Origin: Paracoccus zhejiangensis
GTDB taxonomy: Bacteria; Pseudomonadota; Alphaproteobacteria; Rhodobacterales; Rhodobacteraceae
Direction: 5' to 3'
Length of the DNA stretch: 64,000 nt
NCBI RefSeq assembly: GCF_002847445.1
Contig: NZ_CP025430.1
Location: 1,426,001 to 1,490,000, forward strand
This document shows positions 25,734-35,634 of the stretch, in pieces. The position numbers and the translations under genes were made by a program. The notes under the pieces were generated by a model. That model saw only the letters and a list, made by a program, of their open reading frames with translations. It searched no databases and was not told where the DNA came from. Within the stretch, counting starts at the first letter, position 1. The number at the start of each line of letters is the position of its first letter.

Positions 25734-26009
25734 GCCTGTCCCTTCCTCCGCTTTTCCGCAGGTTACTGTGGCCGACCACAGGATGCACGGGCAATTTTGC
25801 AGCTGCAGCATGGGTTGGGGAGAATACGGTTAACTAGCTTAATTGAATAACATCCTGCAAATTATATTCAGATTGAATTTCACATTAATTTATATTAATA
25901 AATATAAATCCAGCCGGTTGGATAATTCCATAAGATTATCAAATGCCGCCCAACGGGCGACAGCAACCCTTGGCGCGCGCCACTGGCCGCGCCTGTGTAA
26001 GAGGCTGAA
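25734..26009. promoter_or_regulatory. AT-rich intergenic region with candidate divergent promoters
   Basis: Intergenic stretch of 276 bases between parA (minus) and the propeller-metzincin (plus). 25843-25935 is strikingly AT-rich, with TTAATTTATATTAATAAATA near its centre, unlike anything else in the window apart from short stretches at 37.4-37.6 kb. No gene longer than about 60 codons fits. It may be a strong or silenced promoter region for the secreted protein; no specific operator is recognised. Confidence 0.5.
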
Positions 26010-28265
26010 ATGTTTCGTTTGTCTGGTCTGATCGGGCGCTGGCGGCGGCTCGCCGCGCTGGCCCTGCTGGCGCTTGCCGCCCTGATCTCCGCTCCGACAC
26101 AATCCCGCGCCGAATGGGGCGGATGGGAATCCCTCGGCGGCGTCGTGCTGGAAGAACAAAGCTGCACAAGCTGGGGGGCGAACCGCATCGACTGCTTCGC
26201 CCGCGGCACCGACCGCGCCATGTATCACCGCTGGTGGGATGGCAGCAACTGGGGCGGATGGGAGAACCTTGGCGGCGTGATCCTCGATTCGCCCGAATGT
26301 GTCAGCTGGGGGGCGAACCGCATCGACTGTTTCGCCCGCGGCACCGACGCGGCCATGTATCACCGCTGGTGGGACGGCAGCAACTGGGGCGGATGGGAGA
26401 ACCTTGGCGGCGTGCTCCTGGACAAGCCCGACTGCGTCACGTGGAGCGCCAATCGCATCGACTGTTTCGCCCGTGGCACCGACGCGGCCATGTACCATCG
26501 CTGGTGGGACGGCCGGAACTGGGGTGGATGGGAGAACCTCGGCGGCGTGCTGCTGGACCGGCCCGACTGCACCGCATGGGCGGCCAACCGCATCGACTGC
26601 TTCGCCCGTGGCACCGATGCCGCCATGTATCACCGCTGGTGGGACGGCCGGAACTGGGGCGGATGGGAAAACCTTGGCGGCACCATCCTGGAAACACCGA
26701 ACTGCACCAGCTGGAGCGCGAACCGCATCGACTGTTTCGCCCGCGGCACCGACCGCGCGATGTATCATCGCTGGTGGGATGGCCGGAACTGGGGCGGATG
26801 GGAGAACCTGGGCGGCACCATCCTGGAGGCCCCGGATTGCGTGAACTGGGGTGCGAACCGCATCGACTGCTTTGCCCGCGGCCTTGACCGCGCCATGTAT
26901 CACCGCTGGTGGGATGGCCAGAACTGGGGCGGATGGGAAAGCCTTGGCGGCACCATTCTGGAACAGCCCGAATGCGTCAGCTGGGGTACGAACCGGCTGG
27001 ACTGCTTTGCCCGTGGCACCGATCGCGCCATGTGGCATCGCTGGTGGTCCGAGGTGCAGCCGCGCACGGTGCGCGCGCTGACCATCCGGCGCCACAACAC
27101 GCTGGCCATGACCGATGGGCAGGCCGACAGCATCCTGAACGATCTGGGCACGGTGCTGACCCGCAATGACGGGCCGGGCGATGTCGCCTGCGCCGTCGGC
27201 GTGACCCGCAATGGCGCGGTCGGCGCCTTTGCCGAGACCGATGGCAACCTGAACACCAATGCCGAGGTGCAGCAGGTCTTCGGGCTGAACGGCAACATCA
27301 AGGTGGTGCCAACGGTCGATTTCTGCGGCTCGGCGGGCTTCAACACCTCGATCATCGGCTGCGGCCAGACGCCGGGCGCGTCCTTCATCACCGAGCGCTT
27401 CACCGCCACGCAGGAGGGCATTCTCTGGGCGCATGAGTTTGGCCACAATACCGGCCTGCCGCATCGCACCGATACCTCGGACGCGCTGATGTTCCCCTCG
27501 ATCGGCTCGAACCGGCTTCGCATCAACGCCAGCGAATGCGGCTCCTATGGCGGTTCGGCGCTGGTCTCGGCCTTCATCGTGCCGGTCGACATGACGGTCG
27601 AAGCTGGCGGGGGCAATGAGGCCGCGCTGATGCCGGTCGAGGAGTTCGTGCGCCAGGTCTGGTTCGAGGGCCTGCCGCTGGATGTGGCCGCGCGCTACAG
27701 CCCGGCGGATGCCCAGACCCTGCTCAACATGCTGAACGACCCGGCCGAGGTGCTCTATCACGAGAACATCGCCAATGTGATCGGCATGATCGGCGATCCG
27801 GCCTCGACCGCCGCCTTGATCGACTATGTCGAACAGGGGCCGGCGGGCGAAGGCGGTGCCGAAGGCATCGAGCCCGACCGGGCCGCCGCCATGGCCGAGA
27901 AGGGCCGGGTCTCGGCGCTGGTGGCACTTGGCTACATCGCCAACCGCTCGGAGGATCCGGCGGCGCTGGATTACCTGATTGCCAGCACCGAGCCGAGAGT
28001 CTGGACCGAACGCGACTTCGCGCCGGTGACGGGCCTTTCACCCGAAACCGGGGCGCAGGACCGGACGCTGAGTGAATACGCGCTGATCGCGCTTGGTCTC
28101 AGTGCACGGCCCGAGGCCATCGCGCATCTGGAAAGCCTGCAGGGCGGAGGGCTGCGTGACGGCAGCTTCCGCGCCACCATCCAGTCCGAGATCGGCACCG
28201 CGCTGGATATCGCGGGCGAGGTGCAGACCGAGGGCGACGTGGTCGACTACTACCGCAACCGCTGA
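26010..28265 (+). CDS. Secreted seven-repeat lectin-like propeller with metzincin zinc site
   Basis: Protein of 751 residues. A signal peptide (1-34, ending QSRAE) is followed by seven 45-residue repeats (36-350), each WGGWENLGG, then a CX9C pair with WxxNRxDCFARG, then AMYHRWWDG. Such WWDG repeats (DUF346-like) form PLL-type lectin or tectonin-like propellers; seven copies suggest one closed seven-blade ring, with each CX9C pair likely a disulfide. [11 protein letters not shown] (475-485) is the HExxHxxGxxH zinc motif of metzincins, and [13 protein letters not shown] after it could be the Met-turn. From about 530 onward, helical pairs with [16 protein letters not shown] and [12 protein letters not shown] look like HEAT repeats. 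It is probably a secreted, glycan-binding metalloprotease; the combination is unusual. The neighbouring promoter region is AT-rich. A terminator follows at 28287. Confidence 0.82.
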   Translation: MFRLSGLIGRWRRLAALALLALAALISAPTQSRAEWGGWESLGGVVLEEQSCTSWGANRIDCFARGTDRAMYHRWWDGSNWGGWENLGGVILDSPECVSWGANRIDCFARGTDAAMYHRWWDGSNWGGWENLGGVLLDKPDCVTWSANRIDCFARGTDAAMYHRWWDGRNWGGWENLGGVLLDRPDCTAWAANRIDCFARGTDAAMYHRWWDGRNWGGWENLGGTILETPNCTSWSANRIDCFARGTDRAMYHRWWDGRNWGGWENLGGTILEAPDCVNWGANRIDCFARGLDRAMYHRWWDGQNWGGWESLGGTILEQPECVSWGTNRLDCFARGTDRAMWHRWWSEVQPRTVRALTIRRHNTLAMTDGQADSILNDLGTVLTRNDGPGDVACAVGVTRNGAVGAFAETDGNLNTNAEVQQVFGLNGNIKVVPTVDFCGSAGFNTSIIGCGQTPGASFITERFTATQEGILWAHEFGHNTGLPHRTDTSDALMFPSIGSNRLRINASECGSYGGSALVSAFIVPVDMTVEAGGGNEAALMPVEEFVRQVWFEGLPLDVAARYSPADAQTLLNMLNDPAEVLYHENIANVIGMIGDPASTAALIDYVEQGPAGEGGAEGIEPDRAAAMAEKGRVSALVALGYIANRSEDPAALDYLIASTEPRVWTERDFAPVTGLSPETGAQDRTLSEYALIALGLSARPEAIAHLESLQGGGLRDGSFRATIQSEIGTALDIAGEVQTEGDVVDYYRNR
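26115..27059 (+). repeat. Seven tandem 135-bp coding repeats
   Basis: Seven in-frame repeats of 45 codons encode the propeller blades. They are very similar at the nucleotide level (for example GGATGGGA, AACCGCATCGACTG and CGCTGGTGGGA in nearly every unit), which points to recent duplication or gene conversion. The last unit is the most divergent ([15 protein letters not shown]). Confidence 0.9.
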
Positions 28266-28286
28266 GGCGGGATCTTGGGGAGGAAC

Positions 28287-28315
28287 GGGCGGCGGGTCAC
28301 TCCGCCGCCCTTTTT
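28287..28315 (+). terminator. Rho-independent terminator
   Basis: A 9-bp perfect stem, GGGCGGCGG against CCGCCGCCC, followed by TTTTT. It lies 21 bases behind the stop of the propeller-metzincin gene. Confidence 0.9.
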
Positions 28316-28327
28316 CGCGCGCCGGGG

Positions 28328-28651
28328 TCAGGCGCGGAACACGTCCTGCACCTCGTACATCACCGGCTCGAAGCTTTTGCACATGGCATGGATGTCGCGG
28401 TTGCGACGGCGCATTTCCTGGCTGCGCAGCATCGCCTGGTAATCCTTGCGGTCGCGCCACTGGGAATAGGTGGCGATGCGGGTATGGGCGTCGTTCAGGT
28501 GGATCGCGCCCGAGATGAAGCCGGGCTGCTGGCGGATGACCTGGTCCCAGGCAGCCTGCAGCAGTTCCAGCACATCCTCGGCACTGCCGGGGGTGACCTC
28601 GAAGGTGCAGATGACGGTCTGACCGTCGAATTCGGCGCGGATTTCGGGCAT
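28328..28651 (-). CDS. ABM-domain (antibiotic biosynthesis monooxygenase-like) protein
   Basis: Small ferredoxin-like fold protein of 107 residues. VICTFEVTPGSAEDVLELLQ and PGFISGAIHLNDAHTRIATYSQWRDRKDYQAM match the ABM domain, found in haem-degrading and quinone-forming monooxygenases and in many proteins of unknown role. It has no signal peptide. GAAGGAGGCCAGCC precedes the ATG. It stands alone between a terminator and the divergent dipeptidase. No pathway is implied by the neighbours. Confidence 0.82.
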   Translation of the reverse strand: MPEIRAEFDGQTVICTFEVTPGSAEDVLELLQAAWDQVIRQQPGFISGAIHLNDAHTRIATYSQWRDRKDYQAMLRSQEMRRRNRDIHAMCKSFEPVMYEVQDVFRA

Positions 28652-28821
28652 GGCTGGCCTCCTTCACAGAGCTTGGCTGGCGTTCGGGTTAGGCCGATTC
28701 TCGCTGCGCGGAAAGACGGTTAACGGGGCATGTTCGGCAAGCTGCCGCCATCGGCAAAGCTGCCCATTGTCCCGCCGGGCGCGAAGGTGCATGTAGGGTA
28801 GCGAATTATTTGGAGCTTGAA

Positions 28822-29871
28822 ATGATCCCGGTCTTCGACGGTCATAACGACTATCTGCAGCGCGCCGTGGCGGCTGGCCCTGCGGCCGATGACCTGTGGC
28901 TGAACGGAGATGGCAGCGGCCATATGGATCTGCCGCGCCTTAAGGCGGGCGGCATGGTCGGGGGCTTCTTTGCCATCTGGATCCCGGCGCGGGACAATCC
29001 CAATGGCGCGGCAGCGGCGGCGGCGATGGAGAACCCGCCCTATGCCCTGCCGCTGGCCGGCGAGATCGACCATGACAGCGCCCTGCCCCATGCCTTCGAG
29101 CAGGCGGCGGCGCTGTATCGCATGGAACGGACCGGCACGCTGGACGTGGTCCGCAGCGCCAAGGGCATCCGCGACAGCATCGCCGCCGGCCGCATCGCCG
29201 CCATCCTGCATATCGAGGGGGCCGAGGCGATCCGCGACATGGATGCGCTGCATCTGTGGCATCAGGCCGGGCTGCGATCGCTGGGGCCGGTCTGGTCGCG
29301 GCCGACCGTCTTCGGCCATGGCGTGCCTTTCGAATATCCGGGCGGTCCGGATCAGGGGCCGGGGCTGACTGCCGCCGGGCGCGACCTGATCCGCGAATGC
29401 AACAGGCTGCGCATCATGATCGACCTGTCGCATCTGAACGAGGCCGGGTTCAACGACGTGGCGGCGCTGTCCGATGCCCCGCTGGTCGCCAGTCACAGCT
29501 GCGTCCACGCGCTCTGCACCACGCCGCGCAACCTGACCGACCGGCAGTTGCGGGTCATCGCAGACAGTGGCGGGCTCGTGGGGCTGAACTATGGCGTCAG
29601 CTTCCTCAATGCCGATGGCCGGCGCGTGCCGTTCAAGGGCTTCGATCCGATCCTGCGCCATCTCGACCACATGCTGGCGATCCTGGGCGAGGATGGCGTG
29701 GCGCTGGGGTCGGATTTCGACGGCGCGCTGATGCCCGCCGACCTGCCCGATGCCGCCGCCCTGCCGGCCCTGACCCAAGCCATGCTGGATCACGGCTATG
29801 GCGAGAGCCTGACCCGCAAGATCGCCAGCGAGAACTGGATCGGCGTGCTGGAACGGACCTGGGGCGGCTGA
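28822..29871 (+). CDS. Membrane dipeptidase-family peptidase (M19)
   Basis: Zinc dipeptidase of 349 residues of the renal dipeptidase family. DGHND (6-10) gives the first His-Asp pair, HIEGAEAI the bridging glutamate, SHSCVHAL the next histidines, and GSDFDG the closing aspartate. MIDLSHLNEAGF is a further family motif. It has no signal peptide, so it is cytoplasmic and hydrolyses dipeptides or similar amides. I chose the ATG at 28822 because GGAG lies seven bases before it; a TTG four codons upstream is possible but less likely. A terminator follows the gene. Confidence 0.88.
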   Translation: MIPVFDGHNDYLQRAVAAGPAADDLWLNGDGSGHMDLPRLKAGGMVGGFFAIWIPARDNPNGAAAAAAMENPPYALPLAGEIDHDSALPHAFEQAAALYRMERTGTLDVVRSAKGIRDSIAAGRIAAILHIEGAEAIRDMDALHLWHQAGLRSLGPVWSRPTVFGHGVPFEYPGGPDQGPGLTAAGRDLIRECNRLRIMIDLSHLNEAGFNDVAALSDAPLVASHSCVHALCTTPRNLTDRQLRVIADSGGLVGLNYGVSFLNADGRRVPFKGFDPILRHLDHMLAILGEDGVALGSDFDGALMPADLPDAAALPALTQAMLDHGYGESLTRKIASENWIGVLERTWGG

Positions 29872-29892
29872 GGCTGACGGCCCAACAGAAAT

Positions 29893-29928
29893 AAGGCCCG
29901 GCTCGCACAGGCGCGCCGGGCCTTTTTT
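29893..29928 (+). terminator. Rho-independent terminator
   Basis: An 8-bp stem, GGCCCGGC against GCCGGGCC, followed by six T residues. It lies 21 bases behind the dipeptidase stop and in front of the convergent RodZ-like gene. Confidence 0.85.
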
Positions 29929-29945
29929 GTAATCTGCAAAGCCAT

Positions 29946-31187
29946 CTATTCGGTGCGCGGCGCCTCTTGGCCGATCTCGCCCGGCACCGGCCCCGCCTGT
30001 GCCACCGAAATCATCTGCGCCAGTTCGGGATCGGCGGTCAGGTCGGCAAAGGCGTATTTCGCGGTGACGCTGTTCGCCGACAGCTCGACATTCTTCACCA
30101 CCTGCGGACCGGGCGCCGCCGGGCCATAGGTGCGGCCATTGACGGCGAAATAGACGGCGCCGGAATTGCCGGTGCGCAGTTGCGGCGGCTCCTCCAGATT
30201 GGGCAGGGTGAAACGCTCACCCGCATCCATGATCTTTTCCAGCAGCACCGTGCCATCCGAAGCCGTCACCCGCACCCAGGCGGGACGCGCGGCCAAAAGC
30301 TCCAGCGCGGGGGCATCGGGCGCAACCGTGCGCACGGCCAGTTGCTCGGCGGGAAGTTGCGGGCCGAAATCCATCGGCTGGCCACCCGAGGCCACGACCG
30401 TCGCCGGCGCGGTCCCCGTCCCGGTCGTGCCGGTGTTCGCCACGACCGCTTCCGCGGGTGCCGGCGGCAGCGTCAGGCCCGGATCGATGGCCGAGATCGG
30501 CCCGTCACGGGCGGTCAGCACCGGCGCCTCGAGGATCTGCGGGCGATAGGCCCGGTCGAGCGATTCCGGCTGCGGCAGGCTGGCGGCCAGATCGACGCCC
30601 TCGCCCTGGTCCAGTTCCGGTTGCGGCAGACCGCCGGCCTGCACCGGGTCCAGGTCCGACACCACCGTCGGCGCGTCATCGCCCGGCGTCACGTTGACCC
30701 GCTGCACTTCCTGCAGCACCGACCAGCCGCCATAGCCCAGACCAGCGATCAGCGCGATCAGCACCACCAGCGAGCCGATCGCCCGCGGTTCGACCGAGGA
30801 CCAGAAGCTTTCGGGCTGGGGAATGAACAGGGCGCGGGGATTGGCCAGCGCCTCGGCCGGGTCCGAGGGGCGGCGTGCGGGCTTGGGCCCGGCAGCCGAG
30901 GCCGACATGCCATGGGTCGGCTGGAATCCCGATTCCGCGCAGAAGCGGCGGAAGGTCCAGTCCGGGTCCATGTCCAGGTAGCGCGCATAGGACCGAACAT
31001 AGCCCGAGATGAAGCTGGGCGCGTCAAAGGCGGTGATGTCGCAATTCTCGATCGCCGCCACATAGGAGGCGCGAATGCGCAACTCGCGTTGCACATCAAG
31101 CAGCGACTTGCCCTTGGTGGCACGCTCGCCGCGCATGATGTCACCAAGGCGGGTGTCATCGTCGTAGAATCCAGTGGTGTCCGTCAT
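29946..31187 (-). CDS. RodZ-like helix-turn-helix membrane protein
   Basis: Protein of 413 residues with the RodZ layout. The N-terminal helix-turn-helix (LGDIMRGERATKGKSLLDVQRELRIRASYVAAIEN) is at about 14-48, followed by a membrane helix near 155-175 (IGSLVVLIALIAGLGYGGWSV), a proline and threonine-rich periplasmic linker, and a C-terminal DUF4115-type domain (LLAARPAWVRVTASDGTVLLEKIMDAGE). It would link MreB-directed wall synthesis to the membrane. I chose the ATG at 31187 because AAGGGG precedes it; longer starts at 31232 and 31265 are possible. hemA lies upstream on the same strand, 159 bases away, so a separate promoter is likely. Confidence 0.82.
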   Translation of the reverse strand: MTDTTGFYDDDTRLGDIMRGERATKGKSLLDVQRELRIRASYVAAIENCDITAFDAPSFISGYVRSYARYLDMDPDWTFRRFCAESGFQPTHGMSASAAGPKPARRPSDPAEALANPRALFIPQPESFWSSVEPRAIGSLVVLIALIAGLGYGGWSVLQEVQRVNVTPGDDAPTVVSDLDPVQAGGLPQPELDQGEGVDLAASLPQPESLDRAYRPQILEAPVLTARDGPISAIDPGLTLPPAPAEAVVANTGTTGTGTAPATVVASGGQPMDFGPQLPAEQLAVRTVAPDAPALELLAARPAWVRVTASDGTVLLEKIMDAGERFTLPNLEEPPQLRTGNSGAVYFAVNGRTYGPAAPGPQVVKNVELSANSVTAKYAFADLTADPELAQMISVAQAGPVPGEIGQEAPRTE

Positions 31188-31346
31188 CGGAGCCACCCCT
31201 TCTTCCGGGCCAGTTGCCCGAATACCGCTCATACCGAACTGCCTCACAGCGCGATTATCGGTCACCCACGCGAATCACGAGGGCAACGTCCTTTGTGTCG
31301 GGAAAGGTTATCACGGATGTGAGAGCCTCACACCCCCTCGCGCATT

Positions 31347-32576
31347 TTACGCCACGATTTCGGCGCGATTCAACGCACAACGTGACCAGAGTGCATCCAT
31401 GGCGCGAATGAGATGCTCGATCTGCTTGCTGTCATGAACCGGCGAAGGGGTGAAGCGCAGACGCTCGGTTCCGCGCGGCACAGTCGGGAAATTGATCGGC
31501 TGAACATAGATGCCGAAATCGGCCAGCAGCATGTCGGACAGCATCTTGCAATGCACCGGATGGCCGACATGGACCGGCACGATATGGCTGCCATGATCGA
31601 TGATCGGCATCCCGAGGCCCTTCAACCGCATCTTCAGGATGCGGGCATGAAGCTGCTGGGCATCGCGCAGCTTCTGACCGCCCTCGCCCTTGAGGAAGGC
31701 GATCGAGGCCGCAGCCCCCGCAGCCACCGCCGGCGGCAGCGAGGTGGTAAAGATGAAGCCCGGCGCATAGGAGCGGATTGCATCGACCATCTTGGCCGAG
31801 GCGGCGATATAGCCACCGAAGACGCCAAAGGCCTTGCCAAGGGTGCCGTTGATGATGTCGATGCGCGCGCTCAGCCGGTCGCGCTCGGCCACGCCGCCAC
31901 CGCGGGGGCCATACATGCCGACGGCATGAACCTCGTCGAGATAGGTCAGCGCGCCGAACTCCTCGGCCAGATCGCAGATCGCGCCGATCGGGGCGAAATC
32001 GCCATCCATGGAATAGATCGATTCGAAGGCGATCAGCTTGGGCGCGGCCGGGTCGTCGGCGGCCAGCAACTCGCGCAGATGCTCAAGGTCATTGTGGCGG
32101 AAGATCCGCCGCGCGCCGCCATTGCGCTTGATCCCCTCGATCATCGAGGCATGGTTCAGCGCGTCGGAATAGATGATCAGGCCCGGGAACAGCTTCGGCA
32201 GGGTCGAGAGCGTCGCATCATTGGCGATGTAAGCACTTGAAAACACAAGCGCCGCTTCCTTGCCATGCAGGTCGGCCAGTTCGGCTTCCAGCTGCTTGTG
32301 ATAGACCGTCGTGCCCGAGATGTTGCGGGTGCCGCCCGAGCCGGCGCCGGTCGCGTCCAGCGCCTCGTGCATGGCGGTCAGGACGACCGGATGCTGGCCC
32401 ATGCCCAGATAGTCATTGCCGCACCAGACGGTAATGTCTTGCTTGCTGCCATCGGGACGGGTCCAGACCGCCTGCGGATACCGGCCCTTGCTGCGCTCGA
32501 TATCGATGAAGGTGCGATAGCGGCCTTCCTCGTGCAGCTTGTTGATGGCCTGATCCAGTTGGGCGTCGTAGTTCAT
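31347..32576 (-). CDS. hemA: 5-aminolevulinate synthase
   Basis: PLP enzyme of 409 residues that condenses glycine and succinyl-CoA, the first step of haem synthesis in alphaproteobacteria. It starts [14 protein letters not shown] as in Paracoccus and Rhodobacter enzymes. [13 protein letters not shown] (about 51-63), [21 protein letters not shown] and [13 protein letters not shown] hold the substrate and PLP contacts, with Lys in GTLGKAFG forming the Schiff base. FTPSPVHD is near the end. An AAGGGAC ribosome site precedes the ATG. It is divergent from the M20 peptidase gene. I saw no FNR-type site in the 165 bases between them. Confidence 0.97.
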   Translation of the reverse strand: MNYDAQLDQAINKLHEEGRYRTFIDIERSKGRYPQAVWTRPDGSKQDITVWCGNDYLGMGQHPVVLTAMHEALDATGAGSGGTRNISGTTVYHKQLEAELADLHGKEAALVFSSAYIANDATLSTLPKLFPGLIIYSDALNHASMIEGIKRNGGARRIFRHNDLEHLRELLAADDPAAPKLIAFESIYSMDGDFAPIGAICDLAEEFGALTYLDEVHAVGMYGPRGGGVAERDRLSARIDIINGTLGKAFGVFGGYIAASAKMVDAIRSYAPGFIFTTSLPPAVAAGAAASIAFLKGEGGQKLRDAQQLHARILKMRLKGLGMPIIDHGSHIVPVHVGHPVHCKMLSDMLLADFGIYVQPINFPTVPRGTERLRFTPSPVHDSKQIEHLIRAMDALWSRCALNRAEIVA

Positions 32577-32741
32577 CCCGGCGTGTCCCTTGCATAGCTG
32601 GCTGGGTGCGATCATGGTCTGATCACGCGCGTCTTGTACTGTTAACTGCAGTGGCTGCAGAATGACAGGGCCAAATTGTCGCAATGCGGCGAAAGACGTA
32701 TGCCGAAAACAGATAAAATCTCTCGGAAAGGATAGCACAGA

Positions 32742-34127
32742 GTGGCGGATCAATCGAGGCTGGACGAGGTTCTGGCCGCACTGGATGCAGGCCAGCCTGC
32801 GGCGATCGAACGGCTGCTGGGTTTCCTGCGCATCCCCTCGATTTCCACCGACCCGGCAAACAAGGGCGATGTCCGCGACGCCGCAGAATGGCTGTGCAAC
32901 GAATTGAAATCGCTTGGTTTCGAAGCTTCCGTGCGCGACACGACCGGGCATCCGATGGTGGTCGCCCATTCGCAGCCGGGCGGCGCGCGGCCGGTGCTGT
33001 TCTATGGCCATTACGACGTGCAGCCCGTCGATCCGCTGGATCTCTGGGACAATCCGCCCTTCGAGCCGGCGCTGGAAGAGACGCCGGAAGGTCCGGTGAT
33101 CCGCGGTCGCGGCGCAGCCGATGACAAGGGCCAGCTTATGACTTTCGTCGAAGCCTGCCGGGCATGGAAATCGGTGCACGGCGCCCTGCCCGCCGGCCTT
33201 ACGCTGCTGTTCGAGGGCGAGGAGGAATCGGGATCGCCCTCGCTGCGCCCCTTCCTCACCGAGAATGCCGAGGAACTGAAGGCCTCGCTGGCGCTGATCT
33301 GCGATACCGGCATGTATGCCGATGGCCGGCCCGCGATCACCACGCAGTTGCGCGGGCTGGTCGGGGAAGAGGTCATCATCCGCGCCGCCGACCGCGACCT
33401 GCATTCGGGCAGTTTCGGCGGGCTGGCGGCCAACCCGATCCTGGTCCTTGCCCGCGCGCTGGCAGCGCTGAAGGACGAGAACGGCCGCGTCACCCTGCCC
33501 GGCTTCTATGACGGGGTGCAGGAACTCAGCGACGAGCTCAGCCGCGACTGGCAAGCGCTCGGTTTCGACGCCGCGGAGTTTCTGTCCCGGGTCGGGCTGA
33601 AGCACCCTATCGGCGAGAAAGGCCGCACCGCGCTGGAGATGGTCTGGAACCAGCCCACCGCCGAGATCAACGGCATAGCCGGCGGCTATGCCGGCGAGGG
33701 GTTCAAGACCGTGCTGCCGGCAGAGGCCCGCGCCAAGGTCAGCTTTCGCCTGACCGGCCAGCAGGACCCGGCCAAGGTCCGCAGCGCCTTCCGCGCCCAT
33801 GTCGAAAGCTTCCTGCCCGCCGATTGCCGGGTCGAGTTCCACGAACATGGCGGCAGCCCGGCCAGCGTCATGGACACCTCGGACCCGGCCTTCGCGGCGG
33901 CGAAGGCAGCGCTTTCCGAGGAATGGGGGCGCGAGGCGGCCTATATCGGCGCCGGCGGCTCGATCCCCATTGCCGGGGATTTCCAGCAGATCCTCGGCAT
34001 GGATTCGATGCTGATCGGCTTTGGCCGCGACGATGACCGCATCCATTCGCCGAACGAGAAATACAACGTCGAAAGCTTCAGCAAGGGCGCGCGCTCCTGG
34101 GCGCGCATCCTCGCGACGCTGCAATAG
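32742..34127 (+). CDS. M20-family dipeptidase/peptidase
   Basis: Zinc peptidase of 461 residues, GTG start. [13 protein letters not shown] gives the first metal ligand and nearby aspartate, [11 protein letters not shown] the bridging aspartate, [11 protein letters not shown] the catalytic glutamate pair, and [12 protein letters not shown] a further ligand. The dimerisation domain is near 200-310. The C-terminal [16 protein letters not shown] supplies the last histidine. It is cytoplasmic, of the dipeptidase subgroup that includes carnosinase-like enzymes. AAAGGAT precedes the GTG. It is divergent from hemA, and its convergent neighbour is queF. Confidence 0.9.
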   Translation: MADQSRLDEVLAALDAGQPAAIERLLGFLRIPSISTDPANKGDVRDAAEWLCNELKSLGFEASVRDTTGHPMVVAHSQPGGARPVLFYGHYDVQPVDPLDLWDNPPFEPALEETPEGPVIRGRGAADDKGQLMTFVEACRAWKSVHGALPAGLTLLFEGEEESGSPSLRPFLTENAEELKASLALICDTGMYADGRPAITTQLRGLVGEEVIIRAADRDLHSGSFGGLAANPILVLARALAALKDENGRVTLPGFYDGVQELSDELSRDWQALGFDAAEFLSRVGLKHPIGEKGRTALEMVWNQPTAEINGIAGGYAGEGFKTVLPAEARAKVSFRLTGQQDPAKVRSAFRAHVESFLPADCRVEFHEHGGSPASVMDTSDPAFAAAKAALSEEWGREAAYIGAGGSIPIAGDFQQILGMDSMLIGFGRDDDRIHSPNEKYNVESFSKGARSWARILATLQ

Positions 34128-34148
34128 CGTGCGGCGCGGGCGCGGCGC

Positions 34149-34610
34149 TCAGCCGCGTCCGCGATAGCCGGGGACGCCCTGATCGGGGATCCAGATCCCC
34201 TCGGGCGCGGCACCGGTCTGCCAGAAGACATCGATGGGCATCCCGCCGCGCGGATACCAGTAGCCGCCGATCCGCAGCCAGCGCGGGGACAAGAGGTCAA
34301 CCAGCCGCCGCCCGATCGAGACAGTGCAATCCTCGTGGAAGGCACCGTGATTGCGGAAGCTGCCGAGGAACAGTTTCAGCGACTTCGACTCGACCAGCCA
34401 GTCGCCCGGCACATAGTCGATCACCAGATGGGCGAAATCGGGCTGGCCGGTTAGCGGGCAGAGGCTGGTGAATTCGGGCTGGGTAAAGCGCACCACGTAG
34501 CCGGTATCGGCCTGCGGATTGGGCACCCGCTCAAGCACCGCCTCCTCCGGGCTTTGCGGCAGGCGGGTCGGCTGGCCCAGCTGGGTCAGCGCGTCGGTGT
34601 AATGGCTCAT
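34149..34610 (-). CDS. queF: NADPH-dependent 7-cyano-7-deazaguanine reductase
   Basis: Short-form QueF of 153 residues that reduces preQ0 to preQ1 in queuosine synthesis. [15 protein letters not shown] (about 47-61) holds the catalytic cysteine, and [20 protein letters not shown] holds the NADPH-binding family motif. [13 protein letters not shown] is near the end. No other que gene or preQ1 riboswitch is seen here. It lies 130 bases downstream of the YebC gene on the same strand, with a hairpin between them. Confidence 0.95.
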   Translation of the reverse strand: MSHYTDALTQLGQPTRLPQSPEEAVLERVPNPQADTGYVVRFTQPEFTSLCPLTGQPDFAHLVIDYVPGDWLVESKSLKLFLGSFRNHGAFHEDCTVSIGRRLVDLLSPRWLRIGGYWYPRGGMPIDVFWQTGAAPEGIWIPDQGVPGYRGRG

Positions 34611-34682
34611 GCAAGGCTCCTGTTTTGACCGGGTGGGCTGCGACCGGATCGGCGCGGATCAAGAACCCGTGCCGCATTCATC

Positions 34683-34735
34683 TTGGCTCAAATATCCTAC
34701 GGGGGTCCGGGGGTGCAAAACCCCCGGCCGGGCGA
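34683..34735 (-). repeat. Intergenic hairpin with flanking AT block (Rhodobacterales-type repeat)
   Basis: On the minus strand, CCGGGGG/CCCCCGG pair around TTTTGCA (34707-34727), then CCCCCGTAGGATATTTGAGCC and AAGATGAA follow. I recall similar hairpin-plus-ATATTTG blocks between genes in Paracoccus and Rhodobacter genomes, but only one copy is in this window. It lies directly behind the YebC gene and could act as its terminator. Confidence 0.5.
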
Positions 34736-34740
34736 TCCCG

Positions 34741-35484
34741 TCACAGCTGCGCCGCGACCTCTTCCGACAGGTCGAAATTGCCGGTGACGGTCTGCACGTC
34801 GTCATCGTCTTCCAGCGTGTCGATCAGCTTCATCAGCTTCTGCGCGGTTTCCAGGTCGCTGATCTCGGTCGGCGCCTGCGCCTTCCAGATCAGTTTCGCA
34901 GTTTCCGATTCGCCCAGGGCCGCTTCCAGCGCCGCCGTCACGTCGTTCAGGTCGGTGTCGGCGCAATAGATCCAGTGACCCTCGTCATCGGTATCGACAT
35001 CGCTGGCGCCGGCCTCGATCGCGGCCATCATCACCGTGTCGGCATCGCCCACGGAAAGCGGGTACATGATCTCGCCCACGCGGTCGAACATGAAGGCAAC
35101 CGAGCCGGTCTGGCCCATGTCGCCGCCCGACTTGGTGAAATAGCTGCGCACGTTCGAGGCGGTGCGGTTGCGGTTGTCGGTCATCGCCTCGACCATGATG
35201 GCGATGCCGTTCGGGCCGTAACCCTCGTAACGGATCTCGTCATAGTTCTCGGCATCGCCGCCGATGGCCTTCTTGATGGCCCGGTCGATCACGTCCTTGG
35301 GGACCGAGTTCGACTTGGCCTCTTTCACCGCCAGGCGCAGGCGCGGGTTCTTGTCGGGATCAGGGTCGCCCATCTTGGCGGCGACGGTGATCTCCTTCGA
35401 CAGTTTCGAGAACAGCTTTGCGCGGATCCCGTCCTGCCGGCCCTTGCGGTGCTGGATATTCGCCCATTTGGAATGGCCTGCCAT
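34741..35484 (-). CDS. YebC/PmpR-family protein
   Basis: Protein of 247 residues of the YebC family, described as DNA-binding regulators and, more recently, translation factors that relieve ribosome stalling at proline runs. [18 protein letters not shown] is the invariant start, [28 protein letters not shown] is the central domain signature, and [16 protein letters not shown] closes the protein. I chose the ATG at 35484 by that conserved start. No ruvC genes are beside it, although they are often neighbours. Confidence 0.95.
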   Translation of the reverse strand: MAGHSKWANIQHRKGRQDGIRAKLFSKLSKEITVAAKMGDPDPDKNPRLRLAVKEAKSNSVPKDVIDRAIKKAIGGDAENYDEIRYEGYGPNGIAIMVEAMTDNRNRTASNVRSYFTKSGGDMGQTGSVAFMFDRVGEIMYPLSVGDADTVMMAAIEAGASDVDTDDEGHWIYCADTDLNDVTAALEAALGESETAKLIWKAQAPTEISDLETAQKLMKLIDTLEDDDDVQTVTGNFDLSEEVAAQL

Positions 35485-35634
35485 GATCTCTGGTCCTATG
35501 CGGTCATCGGAAGTGTTCAATCGTGGCGCTTTTAGTCCAGCCTGCACCCGGATCGCAAGACCGGCAGCGCCGGCAGATTGCGCAATTGCCCCGCGTCGCT
35601 ATCCTTCAACCGTGACGAGTGCGAGGGTGCGGAC

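Noticed and set aside
26115..27059. Regular repeats that could be taken for a CRISPR array
   Set aside because: The 135-bp units are in-frame coding repeats with conserved protein motifs and no spacers; no cas genes are present. No CRISPR array was seen anywhere in the window.
32577..32741. FNR-type site before hemA
   Set aside because: TTGAT-N4-ATCAA was looked for because hemA is often oxygen-controlled; no match is present, only TGATCA-like words.
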